The notes under the pieces: model-generated
What the model was told of the DNA's origin: nothing
The model's database searches: none
What the model saw: only the letters and a program-made list of their open reading frames with translations
Assembly: GCA_037893225.1 (NCBI GenBank)
Contig: JAZGUH010000554.1
Location: 62,001 to 126,000 of the forward strand
DNA from: Hippasteria phrygiana
Taxonomy: Eukaryota; Echinodermata; Asteroidea; Valvatida; Goniasteridae
Reading direction: 5' to 3'
Length of the DNA stretch: 64,000 nucleotides
Made by a program: the position numbers and the translations under genes
Shown: piece after piece, positions 41,974 through 53,316 of the stretch
Numbering within the stretch: the stretch's first letter is position 1
Layout of the letters: every line of letters starts with the position of its first letter

Positions 41974-43265
41974 TTACTCGATTTTAGGTGTTTGTAACTC
42001 TGGTGTTGGTGGTGGGTGAGGTGGAGTAGTGTCTTTACTGTCTAAATTATCTGGAGTTGTTGGTGGTGGGGGTATGCTGGCATTCAAGTTGACATTTAGT
42101 CCTATCGATAAATCGGACGTCGCTATCTGTATATTATTATTATAACCCTGATGAATACCAACCGCAAGTTCCATATCCGATGGAATCAAGTATAACCCGG
42201 GGCTTATCACAAAGTTTAACGAACTTCTAGCGTACTGTAAAGAATCTTGAAATCTAGCGATAGAAGCCTCCAGATCCATAGGGCTATCGAAGTCGTCTTC
42301 TACGATATTTTCAAATTGCGTTTGCGCGTCCAACCCAGTACCCGATGTTAGTATACTCGTTTTTGTTTGAGCTTGCGCACCCAGTATGGCGTACACGTAC
42401 GTTCTCACGCTTTCGTTTACCCACATCGGTAAACGAGCTCGTTTGAGGTATAAACTTTTGCCACGCGCCTGCGCAACGTCCGCGGATTGTCTGATCCACG
42501 AAACCATGTATACACTATAATGATACGCGTCACCCTCCTCTCCAAATCCCATGTAGGTGGCATCGGGGTATCTCACGATATCAAGATCGACCTTGCTAGG
42601 GTTGTAATTTTTACCCAGATAGATCTTGTGAGAGTCGTAATTTCTACCCGGTACTGGTAGAACATTGAAATAATATGCAGTACCTAATCCTCCAGAAGTT
42701 AAGTCTACAGTCTGTTTAAAACTCACGTTTGGATCGACTTGAAAGTGTCGGCAAGTATTAATATAAGCGTTGTGATCGATGTTATTGTTTAGATCGTCGA
42801 ATATATTATCGCCTGGAACTGGACATTTGAGATAGTAAAGTATCTTTCTGATTGTAAAATACACGTGAAATTTGAATAAAAACGACAAGACAGGGTTTTT
42901 ATGATTCAACAGATCGAATCCTACACCACAACCCGAAGCTGCGCACCAAACTGCAAAGTTGAGTTGATTTTGATAAAACGTCATGGGATCCGATGCACAA
43001 CGTTCGACTTGTTCGTCGTGTTTTATGTCAGACATGATATAATCGCTAAACAAATCTGCAAAATTCGTTTTAAAAGATCCGTTGGTGTTGGCATTTAAGA
43101 TGATGGTAAGTTGACTCAAGTTCATCGGAGAGATTGTCTTTGAGCGAACTGCTTCATTCTCGTCAGATAATTTAGAAATCTTATCGCTCACGCTTTGTAC
43201 GTGTTTATCATGACCTTTAGCTTGATTTACGATATCTTTGGCAGCTTTTAGAAAAGTTTTATAAT
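41974..43265 (-). CDS. 405-residue putative virion protein
   Basis: Long open frame from MSDKISKLSDENEAVRS (43191); the frame is open upstream to 43265 (KAAKDIVNQAKGHDKHVQSV), so the original start has been lost. Contains FYQNQLNFAVWCAASGCGVG, FKFHVYFTIRKILYYLKCPV, a tyrosine-rich middle, and VRTYVYAILGAQAQTKTSIL, then a proline-rich tail (IPPPPTTPDN, PPHPPPTPE). I recall this family from Polinton-like elements in cnidarians and vertebrates but not its role; a structural or membrane-interacting virion protein is likely. Divergent from the penton-like gene, sharing a short promoter. Confidence 0.65.
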
Positions 43266-43283
43266 TCCATTAAATGAAATATA
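43266..43283. promoter_or_regulatory. compact divergent promoter, 405-residue gene and penton-like gene
   Basis: Only about 20 bp (AATGAAATATAATGG) separate the two outward starts. The second gene pair at 56300-56324 has the same arrangement, with TTTCTATTATAACAATTAAA between starts. Confidence 0.35.
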
Positions 43284-43378
43284 ATGGAATTGCACATTTT
43301 TGAAATGAACGACAACGAAAAAACGTTTACTTTATCAGAACCCATAGATAATACAAGACTATTTTATGAGTTTAAACC

Positions 43379-43958
43379 CTCGGAGCCACCAGGTCAAACA
43401 AATCACGCGGTTGTTCCTGTGGACTGTTGTGAACAGTCCGTTTGTATTACGCGTATATACCCTCGTTTGGGGGACAGAATACAAGTCTAATACTTTGAAA
43501 AGGTCGAATGGAGGTCCCTGGGCCCACATATTACGATACCCTGCACGATATGGGGGAAAAGAGTACCACCCTTTTATCCCTATACCCTAAGCACACTCCA
43601 GATTATTGTTATCTAACACATCCCCCTAGATTTCTGAATAGAATTTATCCCTATACCCTAGGAACTGTCAAAGTAACAGTGATTGATTGCCAACCTTGAT
43701 AGCCAGCGGCAAGAGTAGCTGTACACAAAGGGATCAAATTTGTACACAATTCTATATGGCTTAGTCACACTGCCAGTACTTCTCAGATTTATTGCTCTCA
43801 ATGGGGAATCCCCAGGTTAAAGGTGACCAGAGAACCTCAAACTAGAAGCATTGATTGAGGAATACATGGAGTGTCATCCTTATTGGCCGAACACATTTTT
43901 AGTAATTAAAAAAACAAATTATTTGTCATGTTGTTACAGTCCGTTGGTAGCTCCGAGG
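43379..43958. mobile_element. 580-bp MITE with 8-bp target duplication GTTTAAAC
   Basis: Termini CCTCGGAGCCACC and GGTAGCTCCGAGG are inverted. GTTTAAAC at 43371-43378 and 43959-43966 flanks both sides. The paralogous gene at 56410 has a single GTTTAAACAGCGTAATATTT, i.e. the empty site. An 8-bp duplication fits a hAT-type mechanism. ORFs inside are not genes. Confidence 0.85.
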
Positions 43959-43978
43959 GTTTAAACAGCGTAATATTT

Positions 43979-44033
43979 GTACCGCTCGAAACGGTGAGGG
44001 CGACAGATGGAAGAAGTCATTCGTGATTCTTGC
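43979..44033 (+). repeat. split direct repeat A1 of the Ngaro element
   Basis: 55 bp beginning GTACCGCTCGAAACGGTGAG, identical to A2 at 55140-55194. Confidence 0.9.
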
Positions 44034-44634
44034 AGCTCGCCAGCGGGGTGTCCTTGAACCGCGCTGGTGATATTTGCGTTTGCCTGTGAACATTACGATA
44101 TTTTGGGAAACTTGAGATCGGGAGAGCAAGGTGTGGTTTTCTACCTTTTCGAGCGTATTCATTGGAGGGAATTTCACAGTAAGACTGTTTCTATTATTGA
44201 AGGGAAATTTTGGTGGATCAGCCGGTCCCAATATTATTATGGTTTGCAGCAAATTATGTTTCTAGTAGTGTTGCGGGGGCTGGCTGAAAACGATGGTCGA
44301 TGTATGATTTTATCATTCTTGTTTAGCGCTTTTCCGGTCCTCAAATCATCTTGTTAAGGCAAAAAACATTACCCAAATTTGTCGTTCACACAGCAGTCTG
44401 ATCTGGCGTCGCCACGTTTTCTAATTGTGCTTCGCGCATTCGTAAATCGATGAGCCATTGAGATTAGAGTTTTGAGCGCGACCGCACTTGAATGGTCCGC
44501 TTGGCATTTGAGGAATGCCCACATGCATTCATGGTTTCGGTGCATGCAGAGTGCTCATTCGATTTTCTGAGTCTATTTTGCGTTTTCAACCACAGCTCTC
44601 CCGATCTTCGTTTACGGTTTTGAACGCCCACAAC
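44034..44634 (+). other. Ngaro 5' leader
   Basis: 600 bp between A1 and the first gag ATG. The open frame 44515-44634 continues upstream of the ATG but I prefer the ATG at 44635 (CACAACATGG context). No other gene is seen. Confidence 0.5.
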
Positions 44635-47600
44635 ATGGATATCGTGTACGATATTGTGGAGGAGAAGCCAGACGCCTACGCAGGCACAGAAACTCAGGCA
44701 AGTCCCGTATTTAAAGGGCTCTGTGTGGCGTTCAAGATTTCACCCAAGTACTTCGAGAACTTGAGCAAAGGCGGCTGGGAAGATGTAGACCAGTTGGTCG
44801 GTCTGGACAGGGTGTGGCTCGACCACCTTTTGGCCCTTGCCCCGAATGGGGGTCAGCGGCGAAATTTCGAGCGGCTGATGGCACGTGTGGAGGCCGGCCC
44901 ACTGGATGAGAAGTTGGTCGGCAGGCTTTCCAAGCAGCAAAAGATTCGGCACCAGGGAGAGCAAGACAAGGGGGCCGATACATTGGCTTTGCAAGATTCT
45001 GGCGCCACATGTTCGACCTCAACCGCAACGGCTGACGTTCCCGCCCAGAAGACCGCTCCCGCCGGCAGCGCTGCCCAGCAGGCAACCCCTACTCCGTCGT
45101 CACAGGTGAATAAATTATTTGTAAAATTGAATTCCTACATTATGTCGTTCTCTTCACATATAGTGAACAAGGTAGTGGTTTCTGATGTTGGGATGTAGGT
45201 GAAACGTTTTCAAATATTACAGACCAGATCTTCTATTCCCGGTGGCGGGGAATGTTTTAATGGGGGTACATTTGACATTATCTGCAGGCAGGACAAAGAC
45301 AATTGTTTTGAGCTCGGCTTCTGATCCTGAGTTAGGATTTCAAACGCATGGCCCAGAACCTTAGGAAAATTTGAATTGATTTTGATCAGAGGTTGGACCA
45401 GAGGTTGGACCTCGGGAAGAGTTGGGGGAAGAGTCTAGAGAAATTCGACGAAACTTCTGTACTCAAATTCGAACCCGCAAAGTCTGCTTTCATGTCGAAT
45501 ACACGATTGGGGAAAGGGTTTTTGGATCAGAGGTTAGGCTTCGGGATGCACTCTGGTAAGCACCCCACGAAATAGTGATTTTCGAAAGGTTGGACGCACG
45601 GTTGCACCTCGAAGTGATCCGGGCAAGGTTCCCCGAAGAAAGTCTCATAAATTTAATTTAAGTTCCTATTCAAAGGTTAGACCTTGATGTGGCAAGGGGC
45701 GGTATGATAAATTAAATCGAAGTTTCGATTCAGAGGTTGGGCCTCGAGGTTTTAGGGGCACTGTTCCTCGACAGCAAACTGATCAATAATTGGCAGTCCC
45801 AAATTCAGAGTTTGGACCTCGGGGTAATAAGGGCACGGTCCCCTGAAAGCAGTCTGGTTAATTTCCGTGGACATTTCGATTCCACAGTTAGACCAATGAG
45901 GGCAGGGTTCCCCTGAAGAATTCTGATACATTAATTTGCATTTGCGTTTCAGAGGTTGGACCTCTAGGACATCAGGGCAGGGTCTCCCGAAAGAAGTCTA
46001 AGTTTGGTTGAAATTCCTTTTCGACATTTGGAACGATCATGACCGGGTTCCCCAAAAGAAAGTTTCCTAACATAAAGTGCAGTTTCAATTCAAAGGTGGG
46101 ACCTCCAGAAATAGGGACAGGGTTCCCCGAAAGCAGTCTGATAAATAGAACTGCAGTTTCGATTTAAGAGTTGGACCTCTTGGTGATAGGGATAGAGTTC
46201 CCAGGAGGCAGGCTGATAAATTAAATTGCAGTTTCGATTCGGGGGTTGGACCTCTTGGTGTTAGGGATAGGGTTCCCAGGAGGCATGCTGATAAATTAAT
46301 TTGCAGTTTCGATTCCAGAGTTGGACCTCTTGGTGATAGGGATAGGGTTCCCAGGAGGCATGCTGATAAATTAATTTGCAGTTTCGATTCAGGGGTTGGA
46401 CCTCTTGGTGATAGGGACAGGGTTCCCAGAAAGGAGTCTGATAAATTATATTGCAGTTTCGATTCCAGAGTCGGACCTCTTGGTGATAGGGATAGGGTTC
46501 CCAGGAGGCAGGCTGATAAATTAAATTGCAGTCTCGCTTCAGGGGTTGGACCTCTTGGTGATAGAGACAGGGTTCCCAGAAAGAAGTCTGCTAAATTAAA
46601 TTGCAGTTTCGAGAAAGTTGGGCCTCATGGTGATAGGGATAGGGTTCCCAGGAGGCAGGCTGATAAATTGTATTGCAGTTTCGCTTCAGGGGTTGGACCT
46701 CTTGGTGATAGGGACAGGGTTCCCAGAAAGAAGTCTGATAAATCAAATCGCAGTTTCGATTCAGAGGTTGGACCTCGAGTAGATAAGGGCAGTTGGACCT
46801 CGAGTAAATAAGGGCAGTTGGACCGAACAGTTGGACCGCTCTTGGCAGGTTTCCCCGAAAGAAATCTGATAAATTAAATTGCAGTTTTGATTCAGAGGTT
46901 GAATCCCGAGGTGATACGGACTGGGTTCCCTGAACGGAATCTGATAAATTGGGTTCACATTTCGATTCAACGGTTGGGTCCGTTGAGGGCAGGGTTCCCC
47001 GGAAATTTGACAATTTATCAAATTCAATTGCAGTTCGTTTCAGGGCTTGGTCCTCCAGGTGCTATGGACAGTATTCCCCAAAAGAAATCTGAAAAAATTA
47101 ACCTAGAGTTCACATTCAGGGGTTAGACCCTGATGTGGGAATGGGCGGAGGCTTCCACACGAAATATGATACATCTAATCGATGTTTAGATTCAAAAGTT
47201 GGCCTTGGGGTGATACAAGCAGGGTCTCCTAAAAGAAGTATGATCATTTGACTTCGGGTTTCGGTTTAGCGGTTGCACCTCGAGGTGGTAGGGACAGGGT
47301 TTCCCGGCAGAAATCTGATATTTAATTTACAGGTTTGACTCCGAGGTTGGTCCTCGAGGTGACAAGGGCAGGTTTCCCTGAATGAAATATGGTAACTTAA
47401 ATTTGCATTTCGTTTCAGGGGTCTCGCCTCGAGGTGATAGGAGCGGGGTTCCCCGTATTTAGAGAAATAAGTTCCCATTCACAGGTTAGACCTTGACGTG
47501 GCTGGGAGTGGAGTCCTCCGAAAGAAATTTGATACCTTAGCCTTTTGATTCAGATGTTGGACCTTGAGGTGATAAGAGCAGGGTTCCCCGAAAAAAAATA

Positions 47601-49684
47601 AAAAAATAAAAAAAAACCACAATCTATAGCGGATTAAATTTCACTTCCGATTTTAAGAGGTTGGACCTCGAGGGAATAAGGGGCTGGGTTCCCCGGAAGA
47701 AATCTGATGAATTAAATTCAAATTCAAATTCAGAGATTCGATCTTGAGGCGATAAGGAGTAGGGTTTCTCGAAAGATATCCGAATGATTGCATTAATTTC
47801 TGATGCAGAGGTAGGGCCATGAGGGGACAGGGGGCAAGGTTTCCCAAAAGAAATCCGACTGATTAAATCTAAGCTTCGATTCCGAGTTTGACCCTTGATC
47901 CTTGATTAGATCAGGGGAAGGGTTTCCCGAATGGAATCTGATGGTTTATTTATTTTTGAGAACCAGCCTCCAGAATATTGATTCCAATTAGACACACAAC
48001 GGCTTAAAGGACCGTAAATGTAGACCAGAGGCGAAGCCTAGGGGCGCGCCGGAGTTTGGAACCACGAAAATTGAATTACAAAGATTTGGGTTTGGATCTC
48101 GGGGGAGTGACGAGGCCCTGTGTTTTGAACTTGAAGTTTCAGAACTGTGCGCCCAAAGTCGCACCTAAAAGTATACTTGGGATTGCCCAGAAAGAAATAT
48201 GGTACAGAGATCAATCACCGGAGTCAGCATTCCCGAAAACAAAATATTACGGAAAGGTTACTGCGAAGTAGATATGATTTTCTCGACCTAAGTTTGCCAA
48301 AAAAGAGCAAAAAAAAAAAAAATTATAATAATAAAAAAAAAAATAATAATAATAAATAAAAAAATAAAAAAATAAAAAATAAAAATAAAATAATAATAAT
48401 AATATTAATAAAATAGACCGTGATAGCAGTGATACTTATATTTGCCAAGATGAAGGGATCTGAGTAGGGAATGGCTTCGTTGAACGATATCGTGCGGCTG
48501 GCATGCTACGGCAGTGGCGTTAACTATTGAGTCGTTTTATGGATGTAATCAGGAAGGACAAGGTTTCATGAATACATACAGGTACATTGTATATAGTTGA
48601 AGCATATTTTGCGCCGATAAGGGCAAATCATTTACAATAATTTGATAACATTAAAATGTCGCCATATCGTCCTTGTGTTTAGTTGCACGATTTCGAGGTC
48701 CCCTGGGGAGGGTAGACAAGACATTACCTTCGAGGCAAGTTGCGCTTGTCAAGCACTGTGCATTCTTTTGATAGGCCTTATTCACGAATCGGTCATCTAA
48801 ATTTGAAAGCGAGGTAAAATCTTTCTTTTGGGACATGCAAATAGTAACGAAAGTAAGAAAATACAGTTAGTTAAAATTTAAAATTTACGATTAGTGAGGC
48901 GCTAATTTTTTACGCCGCTAAAAAAAAAAAAAAAAAAAAATCTCGAAACGCAAGAATAGTATGGCGCCTTCCCATTGATTTTGTTGCGGCTACGATGTCC
49001 CGCTGAAATGGCGCACGAGTGCGAAATTTGTTGTGCGTTTGTTTTTGTTTTGTCGACAAATGGCTTTATTGTGAATAAGGTCTATTGACGTTGGGCAGAC
49101 AAGTAAACAGCATGGTTCGTGTTATCCACTGTGAGTTGCATAAGTTCTGCGTTTGTTGTTCATATATAATACAGGCGAAATCAGCTTTGGAGGTCCACAA
49201 ACCAAGGCGTCTGGAACTTCTCAAAGCTTGTACGGAAACCGGCTACGATCGCAATGTGGCATATGTGATGTCAGTACTCAGGAAGTACGTTGATGAATTC
49301 ACGCCACTCTCCACCGACGACATTAAAGAGAAGCAGATGTACGTCAATCTGCTCGCGGAGTGTACAAAACACGTAGAGTCTAAGGTGCAGGGTATCGCCA
49401 TGTTTATATACAAGTCCGTAACGGGCGAAGATTCAGACAAGCGGTTGAGATTTTCTCGCAAGCATTTAGGTTTGAGCGCCCCTCCTGCCAACACTAAAGC
49501 GCGGATGGGGCAACAGAGCCGCATTTCCAGGCCCTGGCGACAGGGATTCGCACCCAGATGGAATCCTCAGCAGAACCAACGGGGTTGGGGCTTTCGCAGT
49601 CTCCGTTCGGCTAAGCAGACAGGTGCTTGTTTCCGCTGCCAGAAGAGGGGTCACATGGCCCGTGACTGCAAAGAAATTCTATAG
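44635..49684 (+). CDS. Ngaro gag-like protein, two exons
   Basis: Exon 1 (44635-45105) encodes MDIVYDIVEEKPDAYAGTET, FKISPKYFENLSKGGWEDVD and a Ser/Thr/Ala-rich linker. Exon 2 (49175-49684) encodes AKSALEVHKPRRLELLKACT, a helical region, an Arg/Gly/Pro-rich segment, and a CCHC zinc knuckle CFRCQKRGHMARDC at the C-terminus. The donor CACAG|GTGAAT and the acceptor ATATATAATACAG|GCG keep the frame (phase 0). Gag binds the RNA template and forms cytoplasmic particles. Splicing is inferred from sequence. Confidence 0.75.
45106..49174 (+). other. 4.07-kb intron in Ngaro gag
   Basis: Contains the 75-bp minisatellite (about 45370-47950), an A-rich low-complexity block at 48310-48415 and unique DNA. 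No coding signal beyond repeat-driven ORFs. Introns have been reported for some DIRS-like elements, but one this large and repeat-filled is unusual. Confidence 0.7.
45370..47950. repeat. about 75-bp minisatellite inside the Ngaro intron
   Basis: Roughly 30 diverged units with the landmarks GAGGTTGGACCTC, GGTGATAGGGA, GGGTTCCC(C), TCTGATAAATTAAATTGCA and GTTTCGATTC. Units in the middle (46150-46760) are most alike, those at the edges most diverged, as expected for unequal exchange. Period measured from GCAGTTTCGATT positions 46228, 46302, 46378 and 46453. Confidence 0.9.
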
Positions 49685-50397
49685 GGAAGTCAGCGGGCGT
49701 TAGGGTTATTAGTGATGATGGCTCTTTATCTTAAGGGGGCTGTTTGCTAAGCAAATTGCTAAGAACAAACAAACAAAAAGCAAAAAAACAAAAAACATTT
49801 GTGAAAAGGGATTCTGTGCTAACTTAGATAATGTTTTAAGCTTTACATTGCAGTTTTACCCAATAACTTGATTCAGTAATTGTACTGTAATCCATATGGC
49901 CGTTTTTACCATGGCAACAGCGGATTTGCGGACAGAGTTTTTTCTTGCAGATTCCGAGGGCAATGTATTGGTGATGATACATAAAGAAGGAACAAAATGA
50001 AGAAAAAAAACAAACAAACAAAAAAATTACACTTTACATTGTTATAACAGGTACCTTGTGTTATAAGCAGGATGTTGTATTAACATTAACAGTGCTCTTG
50101 TTGTCAGGGTTCGACGGTATTGTGTTCCCCGTTTTGTGCATATCGTTGGACATTCAATATTGCCAAAATGCCATACATCATTAAACCCTTTTTGACCTCA
50201 AGAGGAAGTTTGTTGGGTTTTGAGAGACGTCAAAATAAATATTCGAATAAAGCAGGTTATTTGTGTAAAGTGAGTTTTTCTTGTTGGTGCCCACCCCCCC
50301 CCCCCCCCCCCAAAAAAAAAAAAAAAAAAAAATTTAATAAAATAAAATAAAAAAGAGCAGCCTTTTTGGACTTTTCATACCTTTTTAATAGGAACTT
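49685..50397 (+). other. spacer between gag and RT ORFs
   Basis: T- and A-rich DNA with CAAACAAA blocks and a C18A18 tract near 50290-50330. No coding sequence recognised. It may hold sequences for RT expression. Confidence 0.45.
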
Positions 50398-53298
50398 TTG
50401 CGATACTGGAGAGTACTGGAGGGTCACTCATGGGAGAGATCTTCTATTCAGTGTTTTGATCCCTTCGCAGCCCAGGCGGCAAAGCGAGAGCAGGAAGTCG
50501 TTGGTTGGGTGGACATATCTGGAAAGCCCGTAAGTTCCCCGGGGCTTTGTGCGTCAGATCCTCTGGATGTCATTTCAGGCAGTGTCTTGCCAGATATGCA
50601 AGCGCTGCGGTTTAGAGACCCAGACCTTTTTGTAGCTGGTTCGTTGAATCTGAATCCGGATCTTTGGGACTCCGTTCTCAGCGAGTCTGCGGATGGTCCT
50701 ATTGTATCTAGATGGCTGCGTCAAGGGGGTGGATATTTCGAAATTTTTCCAGCCTTTTAAGGGACAATATCGAGGCAGAATATTTGACTCGGACGTGCCT
50801 CCACGGATGTATTTCGCAAATGCTCCGTCCTGTCGCGAGTTTGTTCCCTTCATAAATGAGACATTAACCAAGAGGCTCATAGAAGGCTCCGTCGAGCTTC
50901 TGGGGAAAACGGATGAAGTTCCTCCGCCGAGATGTGTCAATGCTCTATCAATAGAACCGAAAAAGCCGAGACTGGTTCTATCCATGAAGGGACCAAACCT
51001 TTGGTGTAAAGACACACCATTTAAGTTAGTCCCCTTGGGCGAAATTGCCAAGTCCATTGATAGAAATGGCTGCTTCTCGGCTACTGATGACGCGCAGGGC
51101 TACAAGCAAATACTTTTGTCGGAATCGTCAGAGACCTTTTGTGGCTTCGAGTGGGCGGGTTACTATTTTGTGGACACAACCTTGCCGTTTGGCTTCAAGA
51201 ATAGTGCGTATATTTACACGACTATTGGTTCGTGCCTTTCAACATGGCTGAAGAACCGGGGTATCCACACCGAGGTTTGGATTGATGACCGTTTTATAGG
51301 CGAGTGTTTTTCTTCATCGACATTGCCTAGATAGGCTGTCTGGTATTCTCAATATGTACCGTTTCCCGCATCTTCATTTCTATTTTGTTCTTGTCATAGT
51401 ACTCAGAGTGTGCATCGGATGGCGGGGCCTTCGACAGGGCGCAAAGAGCACTTTATGTGGTTTGCTACATGAAGTCGCATTTGGGTTTCTTCATCAATCT
51501 GGAGAAAAGTCATCTTCATCCATCCTCTCGCATGACTCATCTAGGTCTGGGGATCTGTTCAAAATCCTTATCTTTCTGGATTCCAGAAAAAAAGAAGGTG
51601 TCGTTTGCCGACGTGAGGGAAGATATTCTATTGGCAGACCAGGTTCTCTTGAAGCAGCTGCAACGCTTCGTCGGAAAGTGTCAGAGCTTCTCGTTGGTGT
51701 TTCCAGCAGCATCTTTGTTTATAAGGGAGTGTTGTGCATTCATGCCGAAACTAGATGACGTCTCCCCTACACCTCTCGTGCAAGAAGTGCGAGCCGAGAT
51801 CCTTTTCTGGCGTTTTATAGATTCGTTCTCGCAGCCCATACCTTGGAAAAAGGAGCACCACGTGTCAGTGGCTCTGAGTTCGGACGCGTCTGGCTTTCGG
51901 TGGGGAGGAGTCTTGATGAGTCCGTCAGGAAACACTACTTTTGGAGATTACTGGCCTCAGGAAATTCTAGCTGTCGACAACATTTGCTGCAAAGAGGCGT
52001 TAGCTTTGTATTTTGTCTTGCAGTCAGTCTTAGACTCACTGTGGGATAGACGTGTAGACGTAACAGTTGACGCATTGGCCCTCTTTCACGTTTGGAACAG
52101 CCGCAGAGCGAAGTCGACAACTTTGGCAAGGGTTTTGAAGTTGATTTTCGCCCTTACTTTAGAGGCCAACTTTACTCTACAGTTGAGATGGGTCCCTTCC
52201 CAGCAGAATCCAGCAGATGCCCCATCAAGAGAAGTGTCTAGGGCAGACGCTCGGTTGTCCCAATCAATCTGGAAGTTGCTTCAGAGGGAATTGGGGGGCC
52301 CTCACGGTTTCACGTTTGACTTGATGGCACTTCCTTCGAATGTACCGAATGGACCGGACGGATCCGCATTAAAGTTCTACTCAAGGGATCCTGCACCTGG
52401 GTCGTCAGGGGTAAACGTGTTTGCCCAGCAGTGCCCAGTGGGCGAGGAGCTTTATGTATTTCCGCCTTTCGTTCTGATCGCCTCACTCATTCGTCTATTC
52501 CAGGAATGGGGAAATGTGAAGGTTACGATGGTGGTGCCGAAACACCCTCACCCGAGACCATGGTGGCCGCGTCTCATTTCTTTTGCACGTCGTTCAGTAC
52601 GTCTGTCAGAGGTGGGACAGATGGGGGTCATTGAGTATCCATCGGCTAGGGGTTACGCACCGAATAAGGACGGCCTACCCTTTGAGCTTTGGGCCTTCGA
52701 CTGTTTCTTTCCTGACTCCGGTACACATCGGGAAGAAAGTCCGCCGCCTAAGCACAAGCAGGTGCTTCTCATGTCGGATTCCATGTTCAAGGGCCTAAAG
52801 GGATTCAGCTGGCCATCGAGCCTAAATGTGCAACTGGTCGCATGTGGGGGCCATACGATCTCACCACTATGTAGAGCGATAGCAGTTACATGTCGACGGT
52901 GTTTACAGGATGCAGTGGTTTTGCATGGGGGTATTAATGATTTCAGCAGATTGACAGAGTGCCAGGAGGGAGTTCAAGAGGTCATAAGAGTGTTTCACGT
53001 GGCTGCCGTTCGGCTTCGAGCTGAGTTTCCAGATTGTGTCTTCATCTTGTCATCGGTTTGTCAAACCAGGCTGGTGACAGTGAACCGTTCTGTAGCTGCG
53101 CTCAACAAGGCCCTGAGAGCCATATGTAGTGAGACTGGCTGGGTCTTTCTCTCCAATGATTATATTATGCAAGAGGATCTGATGGATGATGTCCATCTGT
53201 CTTTGTGGGGCAACATAAAGCTTCATCGTAGGTTACAAATGGTTCTAAGGTCTGCCTTGCGCCTGCGTTCTGGCCCTGCCATATCTTGTTTCCAGTAG
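50398..53298 (+). pseudogene. Ngaro reverse transcriptase - RNase H - SGNH hydrolase polyprotein
   Basis: N-terminal part 50398-50740 (LFVAGSLNLNPDLWDSVLSE), a slip, then RT: RLVLSMKGPNLWCKDTPFKL, FSATDDAQGYKQILLSESS, LPFGFKNSAYIYTTIG and the catalytic VWIDDRF (a YxDD variant with W-I-D-D). After a second break near 51330-51420 the frame 51457-53298 is open for 613 residues: GFFINLEKSHL, RNase H with SSDASGFRWGG, KEALALYFVLQS, VDALALFHVW and NPADAPSR; then an SGNH hydrolase: SDSMFKG (block I), CGGHT (II), HGGINDF (III) and DDVHLSLWG (V). Ngaro elements are known to carry such hydrolase domains. Confidence 0.88.
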
Positions 53299-53316
53299 CA
53301 CAGTGCCAAATTCATT

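Larger units (their letters stand above)
37445..43978 (-). mobile_element. Polinton-like element, copy 2 (inverted, deleted), main part
   Basis: Gene order matches copy 1 read backwards: 3' hairpin, late-domain ORF, helical membrane protein, membrane tail, tandem array, ATPase, capsid, coiled-coil protein, integrase, membrane anchor. It then continues into a 405-residue protein and a penton-like gene that copy 1 lacks. No TIR is present at 37445, the polymerase and right-end gene are missing, and 2.8 kb between the ATPase and the coiled-coil gene tail is deleted. It continues beyond the Ngaro insertion at 55402. Confidence 0.88.

Noticed and set aside
44732..45085. Minus-strand 117-residue ORF opposite gag exon 1
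   Set aside because: Shadow of the GC-rich gag exon.
46591..47478. Minus-strand ORFs with repeated YQTSFWEPCPYH-like units
   Set aside because: Arise from the 75-bp minisatellite in the Ngaro intron (75 is a multiple of three); no start context or conserved domain.
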